Part shown: piece after piece, positions 1 to 15,286 of the stretch | Position numbering within the stretch: position 1 is the stretch's first letter | How the letters are laid out: each line of letters opens with the position of its first letter | DNA from: Portunus trituberculatus | Taxonomy: Eukaryota > Arthropoda > Malacostraca > Decapoda > Portunidae | Direction of reading: 5' to 3' | Assembly (NCBI RefSeq): GCF_017591435.1 | Contig: NC_059297.1 | Span: 7,439,411 to 7,503,410, forward strand | DNA length: 64,000 nt | Program-made: the position numbers and the translations under genes | Notes under the pieces: model-generated | Told to the model about the DNA's origin: nothing | What the model saw: only the letters and a program-made list of their open reading frames with translations | The model's database searches: none

Positions 1-690
1 TCACTTATAAAAATCAAATAATTCATCGTACGAGTGGAGCAGAAAATTCAAGCGTGGTTTTATAGAACTTCACTTTTTATTACACCATGAATTTCGAATT
101 TCTTTCCAGAGGCAAAATGTACCATCAAAAATGTTGACATTATGCTGAGGTAAGATATTTGAAATTCTGGGACACTACACAGCTCAGATTTAAAGATTTC
201 CAGCCAGAAAGTGAAAATGTGAGTAAGAGGAAAGTGACAGCGTGTTGGGGGTGATCATGAGAAGCGTAGCAAGTGGTGGTGATAAGAATACATAATAGTA
301 GTGATGGTGGGCAGGGTACGAAGCGTGGTACATAGTGGAAGTGGTGGTGGTGGTAGTGGTAATAGGTGCATAACTTCTCATCACATGAAAGAACCACCGT
401 GGTATTAAACATTACGGCCTTTTATCTCAACTTGCAATAACTCCGTTAAAAGATACTGGAAGTTTGAAAGCAAATATTTTTCCTGAGTATAATAATATTT
501 TTACAAGGATCCTGCATCATCTTGCGAGAACAAAGCGTCTCAGAGCACACGCCTTGGACAGAGAAAGAATGCGTAAGGAAGTGGCGGTAGAAAGGCAACA
601 CGTGATCAACAAATGAACTCAACTCAACTGCTTAATCAGCCTCATGAATGTTCTCCTCCCCTAAACATAATGGTCGTTATTCCAACACTG
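1..690. other. Unassigned A+T-rich sequence
   Basis: No frame carries recognisable protein motifs, and there is no tRNA-like fold or terminal inverted repeat. Positions 270-370 hold a degenerate GGT/GTA-rich patch that makes open frames on the minus strand look longer than chance; I do not regard them as genes. Confidence 0.5.
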
Positions 691-1190
691 ACTCTCCGAG
701 CATTCTCTGGTTCTTGCTCTATTAATTTTTCTCAATATCTTTCTTATCTCTCCCCTTTTCTTTTTTTTCTTTCTTCTCTTTTCGCCCTTCCTTTCTCTCT
801 ATTTATATTCCTATTTTCTTTCCTTCCAGTTTTTTTTTTTTCACCGTCCATCTACTTATTCTATTTTTCCAATCCATTCTTTCCCTTTTCCTATCCTCCC
901 ATTATTCTTTTGAGTCCCTTCCTTCCTGTTTTCATCCTTTTCATTTCCTTTTATATTAATATTTTTTCCCATTTTTCCTCCTTGATTTCCCTTGTTTCTC
1001 TTTTCCTCATGTTCTTTATTTCTCTCTTTTTTTCTGCATTCTTTTATTTTTCCTTCTCTTACCCCATCATATAAAATTTACCTTTTCCTTCTTTTCCCTC
1101 CTCTCCCTTTACCCATTTCCTTCCTTCTCTCCTCTGACTCATTATCCTTCCAGTTTCTCTTTTATTTCTTGCTTCTTAAGAGAGCATGTG
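691..1190. repeat. Pyrimidine-rich low-complexity tract
   Basis: About 500 bp in which the plus strand is mostly C and T (TTTCC, CTTCC and TTTTCT words) without a fixed period. The open plus-strand frame across it codes only for Phe, Ser, Leu and Pro and reflects composition. Confidence 0.7.
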
Positions 1191-3220
<2,030 letters not shown>

Positions 3221-3224
3221 CTAT

Positions 3225-4100
<876 letters not shown>

Positions 4101-4105
4101 AGATG

Positions 4106-4781
<676 letters not shown>

Positions 4782-4785
4782 CTGT

Positions 4786-6069
4786 TGTTACGACCGTCAG
4801 ATATTAATATATTGTAATGTATTTCAGGTTAAGATCTTATAGCGTCCTGCAAACAATTTTTTGTTGTGTACTATTGTAATGCTCCCAGGACGATCTATCC
4901 TGTATATGTATTATCAACTCCTTTATTATTTCATTGTATGCTATGTTCGTATTTCGTGATTCGTATGGATATATTGTAATATTTATGTACTTTTGTGTAA
5001 AGCGGCTGCTTGTCGGGTATTTTAGAGAGTGTCGTTGACGTCATCCCCTTTGTTACTCTTTGTGAGAGAGGAAGCGATCGTGCCGGAACCAATGAGATTA
5101 TTTTACAAAGCGCGCCTTCTAGGAGGTTTGAAGCGTTTAGCTAATGAGAGTATAGATTGCACCATGTGGTGTACGGCAGTGCCCTTGAAACAAAGGCTGC
5201 AGACCGACGTAGGGCAAAGCAGAGTGCCCTCGGTTTAACACCTGCGACCACCGCCACTCCGCTCCCCTCGGTCTTTCTTGGTTGAGTATTTTCCTGTGTT
5301 CTGATGCTAGGGTTCTGTTTCTCTTGGGCACTTTTGTGGTCACTGTGATTAGTGATTTGTGAGAATATTTTGGTGTATAGGGTGTTAACCCTATATCATT
5401 TGCTGTTATCTTTGTGCAGCGCGTGGGACGCCTGCCTTTGTGTGGTGTTACCAAGATTGAGTATTTGGGTGCTAACCTTTTTCAATCCAATGCCTAGCAA
5501 TCTTAATATTTTGGTGTTTTTGTGATTTATCAGTTACGGTGTGCATCAGACAGAGGGGAAGCCAAGTGTGTGGTGTGGTTATTTACTTATTACCTCTAAT
5601 GAGGGTTGTCCTTATTACTTATTTTTGTGGTCTCATTTAATATGTATATGTGGTTGTGTGCTGCTGGTGGTGTTGGCGCCCAGTGAGCGGTGCTTATTTT
5701 GGTATTGGGCAGCTATGTTTGCACTTATTCCTGTTTAATTTATATTTCTGAAGTGATATATTTTGTGATTGCCTTTATATTATTTGTTTGGATATGATTA
5801 TCACTACTTTAACTATCAACGTGCCTTAATTTTATTCTTGATTGTGATTATGTTTAAATTTGCCTTATTTTTGTGTAAATAAATTATGTTAAGGATTTAA
5901 ATTCCTTTTTTTTTTTTTTTTATCTTAGCTTATTAATATTTTTAATTTCTCTTACACCCTTGAGTCGCCCTTGCTTTAAACTCTTGCAACGAAGCCTACC
6001 TAGTAATTCTTCCCTTATTTATCTTAATATTTTTGTACTTTAATAAGAGTGATTTAATCCATCGTAACA
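4786..6069 (+). mobile_element. Solo LTR of an LTR retrotransposon, 1284 bp
   Basis: The segment starts TGTTACGA and ends TCGTAACA, a perfect 8-bp terminal inverted repeat with the TG...CA ends typical of LTRs. It is flanked by the 4-bp direct repeat CTGT at 4782-4785 and 6070-6073, consistent with an integrase target duplication (Gypsy-type elements often make 4-6 bp). An AATAAA lies near 5878, followed by a T-run. No internal gag-pol sequence adjoins either end, so I read it as a solo LTR left by LTR-LTR recombination. The orientation follows the AATAAA position and is tentative. Short open frames inside are not credible genes. Confidence 0.72.
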
Positions 6070-6073
6070 CTGT

Positions 6074-6965
<892 letters not shown>

Positions 6966-7500
6966 AATAAAAGCCAATTACATGAGAGAGATAAGGCCGC
7001 AGGTAGTGACAAAGGCAGACTTGGCGCACAACACACAGGCGACATAATTAGATTTCCCGCTATGTTTACCGACTCAATTGCAGGGAAGAGCCTCATCACT
7101 GATTGGTCGTCGAGCCACACATTGTTATTCCTTAAGGTTGGAATTTGTTGTTCTCCAAATCAAAAGTCCTGGGAGACACTACAAGTACGTACGACCACCA
7201 CAACCACCACTACTAGTACCACTCCAAGCCGCACCCAAGGAATCAATCAACAACAGAGGCATGAGGGGTGAGGTGATGGGGTGTTGGGGTGCTGTAGAGC
7301 AGGGGTGGGGGCATGTCAGAGGAGAGGTGGAGGGGCTGAGGAATGGAACGATTGGATGGTAGTATTAATGAAATGGAAGGGTTTTTTCTACGCTGAGGTT
7401 ATAATCTAATTAGGTTTGGAAGTCCGGAGTTTAGGAGGAAAATTAAACCTTGAAGGAGCGAAAGAAAGCGTCGGTCTAATCAGCTGTGCCTCTGATCTTG
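6966..7500. other. Unassigned mixed-composition sequence
   Basis: Apparently single-copy sequence with a small CCA/ACC patch near 7195-7225 and a GGT/GGG-rich patch near 7260-7330. No motif was recognised. Confidence 0.45.
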
Positions 7501-7672
7501 CCCGAGTTTGGCAAGGGAAACTTTGCTCTCTTTTTCCCTCTTCTTTTTTTCTCGTTCTTTTTTTTTTACCTCTTTCTTCCTTCCTTCTTCTTTCCTGTTT
7601 CTTAGTGTTCTTCTTGTTAAGGGAAATTGTTTTCTGTTCTTTTCTTCCTTTGCTCTTTGTCTTTATACATTC

Positions 7673-7753
<81 letters not shown>

Positions 7754-8480
7754 TTTGTGTTTACCTGCTTCCTTCTTGATAATACAGCAGCTTCTTCCTT
7801 CCTTCCTTTCCTCCCTCCTTGTATATATTCATTCTTCCTCCTCCTTCTCTTTGCCTCATTCTTTTCCTTCGCTTTCTTATTCATTGCGATATAAAGTAGT
7901 TTTGTTTTTCTTTTACGCCTTGGTTTCTTCTTTATCGCCTTAATTTTCTTCTTTTATAAATTTTTGTGAATATATTTTGTTCTCGTAGTTGCACCTATCT
8001 TCTTCCTTATCCTTTTCTTTGTTTCTTTTTTTCATGTCCTTCGTTTTTTGGAGAAATTTTATCTCCTTTCTCTATTTGTTCATTCTTTACTTTTCTCCTT
8101 TCCTTGTTTCCATTTAGTTTTTCCTCCCTGCTCTTTTCCCTCTTTGTAAATTTAGTCTTTCATTTCCTCTATTTTCTCCCTTGCCATTTCTTACATTTTG
8201 GAGAGAAATGTTGCCATTGTTCACTACTACATTTGGTTTTGTCTATCTCTTCTTTCCTTCCCATTTTCCCTTTTCTTATCAAATAAGCTTCCTTCTTTTC
8301 CTTAGGTTAACGTTTCCTTTTCTTTCCTTTTTCCTTTCTTTCTTAATTTTACTTCTTTTCTTCTTTCCTTCCTTGTTTACTTACTACATCCCACGATTTT
8401 CTTTTTGCGAAGAAATTTAGTTTTTTTTCATTTTTCTAATTTCTTTAATTTTTCATCTCTCTTTTTTCCTGTTTCAGAAC
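7501..8480. repeat. Pyrimidine-rich tract
   Basis: About 1 kb of C/T-rich plus strand, giving spurious Ser/Leu/Phe open frames in several phases. It encloses a pure (CT)n array. Confidence 0.7.
7674..7751. repeat. (CT)n microsatellite, about 39 units
   Basis: Pure array embedded in the surrounding pyrimidine tract. Confidence 0.95.
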
Positions 8481-8620
8481 TCATGAAAGAGATAAAGATA
8501 GATTAATATACAGTATGTAAAGCGAGTTTCTGCGAATAATGCTACAAGTGAAATGTTCTATGTACAAGTGCATTTTGAGGCGTTCTTTAGCCAAGGCATG
8601 AAATATAAGTGTGGCCTATA

Positions 8621-8928
<308 letters not shown>

Positions 8929-8931
8929 TCT

Positions 8932-9544
8932 CATCTCTTGCTAAAACAGTTTCTATAAAGTTAGGCTATCTGAGACGTCTCTCCCACTTTTTTCTCACCT
9001 ATAAAACAACTAATTCTGTACAAAGGACTTAGCATGTTTTTTTTTTTTTTTTTTTTTTTTTCGTGTGTGTGTGGGCGTCCACTGTCACAGTTTCATTACA
9101 CTGGTTGGAATCAAAAGCTTTTCGTCTCCATAACTCCTCTCCTCTGACTGACTATCTTCAGTCTCTCTCTCATCGCCGGAATGTTGCATCTCTTGCTATC
9201 TTATACAGCTATTTTCATACTAAAAGCTCTTCTGATCTTGCTAATTGCATGCCTCCCTCCTCCTGCGGCACAAGACTTTCTTCTTATGACCCTTATTCTT
9301 TCCAACTCCTAATGCAAGAGTTAACCAGTACACTCACTGATTCATACCTTTCTCTGGTAAATTCTGCAACTCCCTGCCTGCTCCTGTATTTCTATCTTTC
9401 TACGACCTGACTTCTTTTAAGAGGGAAGTTTCAAGACATATTACCCTTTCTTTCGGATGGCTTTGTTGACCTGTAAGGGAACTGGCAATTAAGAGGGCTT
9501 TTTTTTTTGTTGTTGTTGCCCTTGAACAGTTTCCCATTCTTACA

Positions 9545-9552
<8 letters not shown>
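8932..9552 (+). mobile_element. LINE-J copy C: 5'-truncated 3' end with internal poly(T)
   Basis: It begins in the conserved RT C-terminal region (CTCTTGCTAAAACAG, compare copy A at about 2377). It continues through the SHRRNVASL equivalent near 9167-9196 to the family 3' UTR ending with the T-run and TTGCCCTTGAACAGT. A T25 run at 9037-9061 replaces the expected stretch before the VESKAF region, probably a small secondary insertion or replication slippage. Frameshifts and this interruption make it non-functional. The 3' end runs into TA and then TATC repeats. Confidence 0.82.
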
Positions 9553-10725
<1,173 letters not shown>

Positions 10726-10973
10726 ATGAGGAAGAAAAATTCTGTGGAAAAGATATAACAGCAATAATTACGATAATAAAGATAACAGTAACAACAACAA
10801 CAACAACAACAGTAGAAACAAGACAAACATGAATAAAATGAAGAATAAGAACAAGATCGAGAAGAACAATATAAGAAAAACAAAACAAAAAACAAAAACA
10901 AGAGCAATAATAAGAATGAGAACAATATGAATAAGAACAAGAATAAAGGGAAAAAAAGTAGAAAATACCAAAT
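10726..10973. repeat. A-rich sequence with short (CAA)n
   Basis: Degenerate CAA/AAC and GAATAA words. It forms the left flank of the MULE and ends at its target-site copy. Confidence 0.6.
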
Positions 10974-10988
10974 ATTACGAGGGATTAC

Positions 10989-12692
10989 GGTCAGTTCGTC
11001 CACGCTCAGGAGTCAGTTCACCCACGCTCAGGAGTCAGTTCGCCCACGCTCAGGAGTCAGTTCTCCCACGCTCAGGAGTCAGTTCGCCCACGCTCAGGAG
11101 TCAGTTCGCCCACGCTCAGGAGTCAGTTCGCTCATGCTCAGGAGTCAGTTCGCCCACGCTCAGGAGTCAGTTCGCCCACGCTCAGGAGTCAGTTCACCCA
11201 CGCTCAGGAGTCAGTTCGCCCACGCTCAGGAGTCAGTTCGCCCACGCTCAGGAGTCAGTTCGCCCACGCTCAGGAGTCAGTTCGCCCACGCTCAGGAGTC
11301 AGTTTGTCCACGCTCAGGAGTCAGTTCACCCACGCTCAGGAGTCAGTTCGCCCACGCTCAAGAGTCAGTTCGCCCACGCTCAGGAGTCAGTTCGCCCACG
11401 CTCAGGAGTCAGTTCCCCCACGCTCAGGAGTCAGTTCCCCCACGATCAGGAGTCAGTTCCCCCACGCTCAGGAGTCAGTTCGCCCACGCTCAGGAGTCAG
11501 TTCGCCCACGCTCAGGAGTCAGTTCCCCACGCTCAGGAGTCAGTTCCCCCACGCTCAGGAGTCAGTTCCCCCACGCTCAGGAGTCAGTTCCCCCACGCTC
11601 AGGAGTCAGTTCCCCCACGCTCAGGAGTCAGTTTGTCCACGGTCAGGAGTCAGTTCACCCACGCTCAGGAGTCAGTTCGCCCACGCTCAAGAGTCAGTTC
11701 GCCCACGCTCAGGAGTCAGTTCGCCCACGCTCAGGAGTCAGTTCCCCCACGCTCAGGAGTCAGTTCGCCCACGCTCAGGAGTCAGTTCGCCCACGCTCAG
11801 GAGTCAGTTCCCCCACGCTCAGGAGTCAGTTCCCCCACGCTCAGGAGTCAGTTCCCCCACGCTCAGGAGTCAGTTCACCCACGCTCAGGAGTCAGTTCGC
11901 CCACGATCAGGAGTCAGTTCGCCCACGCTCAGGAGTCAGTTCGCCCACGCTCAGGAGTCAGTTCCCCCACGCTCAGGAGTCAGTTCCCCCACGCTCAGGA
12001 GTCAGTTCGCCCACGCTCAGGAGTCAGTTCGCCCATGCTCAGGAGTCAGTTCGCCCACGCTCAGGAGTCAGTTCGCCCACGCTCAGGAGTCAGTTCCCCC
12101 ACGCTCAGGAGTCAGTTCACCCACGCTCAGGAGTCAGTTCGCCCACGCTCAGGAGTCAGTTCGCCCACGCTCAGGAGTCAGTTCGCCCACGCTCAGGAGT
12201 CAGTTCTCCCACGCTCAGGAGTCAGTTCTCCCACGCTCAGGAGTCAGTTCGCCCACGCTCAGGAGTCAGTTCTCCCACGCTCAGGAGTCAGTTCACCCAC
12301 GCTCAGGAGTCAGTTCGCCCACGCTCAGGAGTCAGTTCGCCCACGCTCAGGAGTCAGTTCACCCACGCTCAGGAGTCAGTTCGCCCACGCTCAGGAGTCA
12401 GTTCGCCCACGCTCAGGAGTCAGTTCGCCCACGCTCAGGAGTCAGTTCGCCCACGCTCAGAGTCAGTTCCCCACGCTCAGGAGTCAGTTCACCCACGCTC
12501 AGGAGTCAGTTCGCCCACGCTCAGGAGTCAGTTCGCCCACGCTCAGGAGTCAGTTCGCCCACGCTCAGGAGTCAGTTCTCCCACGCTCAGGAGTCAGTTC
12601 TCCCACGCTCAGGAGTCAGTTCACCCACGCTCAGGAGTCAGTTCGCCCACGCTCAGGAGTCAGTTCGCCCACGCTCAGGAGTCAGTTCGCCT
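10989..12692. repeat. 22-bp minisatellite, about 77 tandem units
   Basis: The unit is CAGTTCNCCCACGCTCAGGAGT, where N is G, A, T or C in different units; most other positions are nearly invariant. A few units differ by one base or lack one (near 11526 and 12457). A block starting at 11301 (AGTTTGTCCA) recurs at 11630 with the same order of variants, a higher-order duplication of 329 bp (15 units minus one base). Because 22 is not a multiple of 3, all three plus frames are open and encode the same 22-residue cycle in different phases; this is not evidence for a protein. It forms the expanded left subterminal region of the MULE. Confidence 0.97.
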
Positions 12693-13033
12693 ACAAGTAC
12701 TATTAAATGCATAAATCATGTATCAAAACCTTTACTGTCTGAGTTATAAAAGCAAAACAAAATGCAGTGAGAATTCATATAAACTGCATATAAATAACAT
12801 AAAAGAACATTAGCCATTCAATTCCATTCAAATGTGAACAAGTCTTGAGGAGCTGTAATGCTGATCTCTCGCCTCTCGTTTATTCCTCCCAAAAAGCGAA
12901 CAATTTTTTTTACAACTCCCTGTAATGTCTTCTTTGAATCCTTCTGAGCTCTCTTTTAGACACCAGTCTTATATGTATGGATATTAAAAGAGCTCCTTTA
13001 TGCAGCAGGTTTACCAGGAGATAGAACTGTAGG

Positions 13034-13333
13034 CTAGTTCTTCCACCCTCCAATATCATTATTGGTGCATATAGGCTTGTTGAATACGCTCCAAGTGAAA
13101 GATGGCCATAGAGAGCCGTAGATCCAGGTTTGTGCCATGTAGTCTCTTACTGGGAGCACTTCAGTGTCCGTAGGTTTGGTTGAAAGACGCCCAAACATCA
13201 CAGGTATTTCGCCCATCGCGAGATACGTAAGAGCCACCAGCTTACGTAGGTTCCTTCGTCGTGGGTGTATGCAACTCGTAGACCAACCTCTTGTATCTAG
13301 GATTTTCGTACTGACGAAACCAACATTAAAGAT
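13034..13333 (-). pseudogene. MULE transposase C-terminal remnant
   Basis: An open minus-strand stretch of about 100 codons without a credible start, ending at a stop near 13034. Words in order: LRKLVALTYLAMGEIPVMF, then MAQTWI, then SFTWSVFNKP, then TNNDIGGWKN. Animal MULE transposases carry a similar series after the catalytic domain, ending in a TNN-x-x-EGWH-type motif. Here the E and H of that motif are G and K, and the frame stops immediately after. The upstream catalytic region was not found between the two element ends. The assignment rests on remembered family patterns and needs a profile search. Confidence 0.62.
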
Positions 13334-13473
13334 TTAATTGTTTGATTTTAACTCGGAATATGTTACAACTCAATCATTCCAACTGAATAAGGTTTTACTG
13401 TATTATTATTACGTATCATTCGCACATCTGACGTTAAATATAACTTGCCTTTGCTCAGTAAAGGAATTATCTA

Positions 13474-13594
13474 CAGTGGGCGAAATGACTCCAGCAAGTG
13501 AGCGAACTGACTCCACCGAGTAGGCGAACTGACTTTAGGCGAAACGACCTTTTGGCGTGGACGAACTGATATGTGGGCGAAATGACCGGATACC
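13474..13594. repeat. Right subterminal repeats of the MULE, inverted relative to the minisatellite
   Basis: Read on the minus strand, six diverged copies of the (G)TCA(G/T)TTCG(C/T)C core occur, with spacings that include 22 bp three times (for example CAGTTCGCCTACTCGG and CAGTTCGCTCACTTGC starts). They are the counterpart of the left minisatellite before amplification. Confidence 0.8.
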
Positions 13595-13602
13595 ATTACG
13601 AG

Positions 13603-14280
13603 GAGAGAAAGCAGAAGGACTACGATGATGAGGGAAGGGAGAATGAGGGATAGAAGGAAAACAAGACAAAAAGTATGAGGATAGGGATGACAGAGATGGA
13701 GGAAGAAAAGAGAATAAGGATTAAAAAGGGAAAAGAACGAGGACTACGAGGAAGAGGAAACAGAAAAAAGAATAAAGAAAGAAGAGGACGAGCAGCAGGA
13801 TGAAGAGAAGAAAAAAAATAAATAAGGAGTATTATGGAAATGAAGAGGACGAAAAGGACATGGAAAAAAAAAAAAATAAAGAATAAAGAGAAAGAGAAAA
13901 GAAGAAGAGAAAGACAATGAGAACGAGGAAATAAAGGAAGATAGTAAAAAGAATAAAGGAATACGAAGATAAAAAGAAAGAGGACACAGAAGACGAGAGT
14001 TAGGAAGAATAAAAGCAAGAGAATAAGGAGTAGAAAAAAAACGAGTAATAGAAAAGAAAGAAAACGGAAAAGGAAATTAATAAAACAGTAGGAAAAAAAA
14101 AGCAAAAAGGGAACGAAGAGGAACATATACAAAATAAAGAGAAAGAGTACAAGATGAAAGATGAAAAAGTTAAAAAAAGAATAAGATGAATAGAAGAGAA
14201 AGAAAAGTACGGAAGAAGGGAAATAAGATAAGAATGGAAAAGAGGACGAGGGCTAGGACGAAGGACAAGGACTAGACGGT
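13603..14280. repeat. Purine-rich low-complexity tract
   Basis: Plus strand almost entirely A and G (GAAAAAG, GAGGAC, AGAATAA words). It lies directly right of the MULE target-site copy. The long minus-strand open frame is compositional. Confidence 0.7.
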
Positions 14281-14558
14281 GAGCAGCTTAGTTGTATATG
14301 GTAATAGCAGAATGATTGCTCTCCTAGTTTTTCCTTTTTTTTCCTTTACTTTTAGCTAACTTTTCCCTACAACTCTTTGAGCCCCTGTCATTTTTTCACT
14401 TTCTTTGAAATATTCCGCTTTCCCCTACTTGTTTTTTTTTTTTTCTTTCCTTTTTCGTTCTCTTTTTTTCTCTCCTCTTGATACACAGTTGGTTTCCCCA
14501 AATGCACCGCCACGCACTTCCGGTGTATCTGTTATTCTGTCCTGCCCCTGTTTCTTAG

Positions 14559-14560
<2 letters not shown>
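14281..14560. other. Unassigned T-rich sequence
   Basis: No recognised feature. Confidence 0.45.

Positions 14561-14617
<57 letters not shown>
14561..14617. repeat. (CT)n microsatellite
   Basis: About 28 units, pure. Confidence 0.95.
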
Positions 14618-14621
<4 letters not shown>

Positions 14622-14728
14622 GTTTGTCTGTCTTCCTGCACGTTTCTATTCTGTGTTTCTGATTGTTGGTTTCTGTGACTGTATCCGTGTTTCCTTTGTT
14701 TTCTTAATGTATGATGAGTAACGGTATT

Positions 14729-14730
<2 letters not shown>

Positions 14731-14807
<77 letters not shown>
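14731..14807. repeat. (TG)n microsatellite at the 3' end of SINE copy 1
   Basis: About 38 units. On the SINE strand this reads (CA)n and follows GTGAATTACA-type sequence at the end of the SINE body. Confidence 0.95.
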
Positions 14808-14810
<3 letters not shown>

Positions 14811-15097
14811 TCACTGTTTGATCTGCTGCAGTCTGACGAGACAGCCAGACGTTACCCTACGGAACGAGCTCAGAGCTCATTATTTCCGATCTTCGGATAG
14901 GCCTGAGACCAGGCACACACCACACACCGGGACAACAAGGTCACAACTCCTCGATTTACATCCCGTACCTACTCACTGCTAGGTGAACAGGGGCTACACG
15001 TGAAAGGAGACACACCCAAATATCTCCACCCGGCCGGGGAATCGAACTCCGGTCCTCTGGCTTGTGAAGCCAGCGCTCTAACCACTGAGCTACCGGG

Positions 15098-15100
<3 letters not shown>
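14808..15100 (-). mobile_element. tRNA-derived SINE, copy 1
   Basis: Minus-strand head at 15028-15100 folds as a tRNA: A-box TAGCTCAGTGG (15082-15092), D-stem GCTC/GAGC, anticodon stem CTGGC/GCCAG with loop TTCACAA (anticodon CAC, Val-type; 15057-15073), and B-box GAGTTCGATTCC (15038-15050). It is followed by about 220 bp of non-tRNA body shared with copies 2 and 3 (landmark CCTGTTCACCTAGCAG, rc at 14977-14992; GAGCTCTGAGCTCG further on). The body ends in AATTACACA running into (CA)n. A second (CA)n lies directly upstream of the head. It is not a functional tRNA gene, since the acceptor stem is imperfect and a SINE body follows. Confidence 0.88.
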
Positions 15101-15161
<61 letters not shown>

Positions 15162-15166
15162 ACCTA

Positions 15167-15198
<32 letters not shown>
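15101..15198. repeat. (TG)n microsatellite at the 5' edge of SINE copy 1
   Basis: Two (GT) blocks (15101-15160, 15169-15198) separated by CACCTACC. The first abuts the tRNA-like head. Confidence 0.95.
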
Positions 15199-15199
<1 letters not shown>

Positions 15200-15217
15200 T
15201 ATATAAATCAATCTTTT

Positions 15218-15220
<3 letters not shown>

Positions 15221-15284
<64 letters not shown>
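15221..15284. repeat. (CT)n microsatellite
   Basis: About 32 units; with the preceding GT array it makes a compound TG/CT block. Confidence 0.95.

Positions 15285-15286
<2 letters not shown>

Larger units (their letters stand above)
10982..13594 (-). mobile_element. Mutator-like element (MULE), decayed, with expanded subterminal minisatellite
   Basis: An 8-bp direct repeat ATTACGAG lies immediately outside both ends (10974-10981 and 13595-13602). The element starts GGATTACGGTCAGTTCGTCC, and its other end read inward is GGTATCCGGTCATTTCGCCC: imperfect inverted termini matching at 15 of 20 positions. Behind each terminus are repeats containing GTCAGTTCGCCCAC in inverted orientation, about 77 units of 22 bp on the left and about six diverged units on the right. 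Between them lies a minus-strand peptide resembling the C-terminal part of MULE transposases. The 8-bp duplication fits the 8-10 bp typical of MULEs. hAT and P elements also make 8 bp, but the peptide favours MULE. Only a fragment of transposase remains, so it is non-autonomous. Strand is given by the transposase remnant. Confidence 0.75.

Noticed and set aside
690..1075. Membrane-protein-like Phe/Leu/Ser open frame (also 7.4-8.4, 10.3, 47.6 and 55.9 kb)
   Set aside because: Hydrophobic translation results from T/C-rich low complexity; no conserved motif.
4786..6069. Short open frames inside the LTR (for example 5029-5235)
   Set aside because: No motif, no codon bias signal by eye, and the location within an LTR makes a gene unlikely.
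10989..12692. CRISPR-like array
   Set aside because: Units are 22 bp directly tandem without unique spacers, in an evidently eukaryotic context.
10927..12749. Open frames of about 595, 481 and 357 codons with a 22-residue repeat, resembling a repetitive structural protein
   Set aside because: All three plus frames are open only because the 22-bp unit contains no stop in any phase. Single-base indels and non-coding flanks show it is a minisatellite inside a transposon.
15028..15100. tRNA-Val(CAC) gene call in the SINE copy 1 head (and similarly 25908-25976)
   Set aside because: Cloverleaf and boxes are present, but the acceptor stem is imperfect and a shared non-tRNA body plus CA tail follows in three copies, so these are SINE heads.
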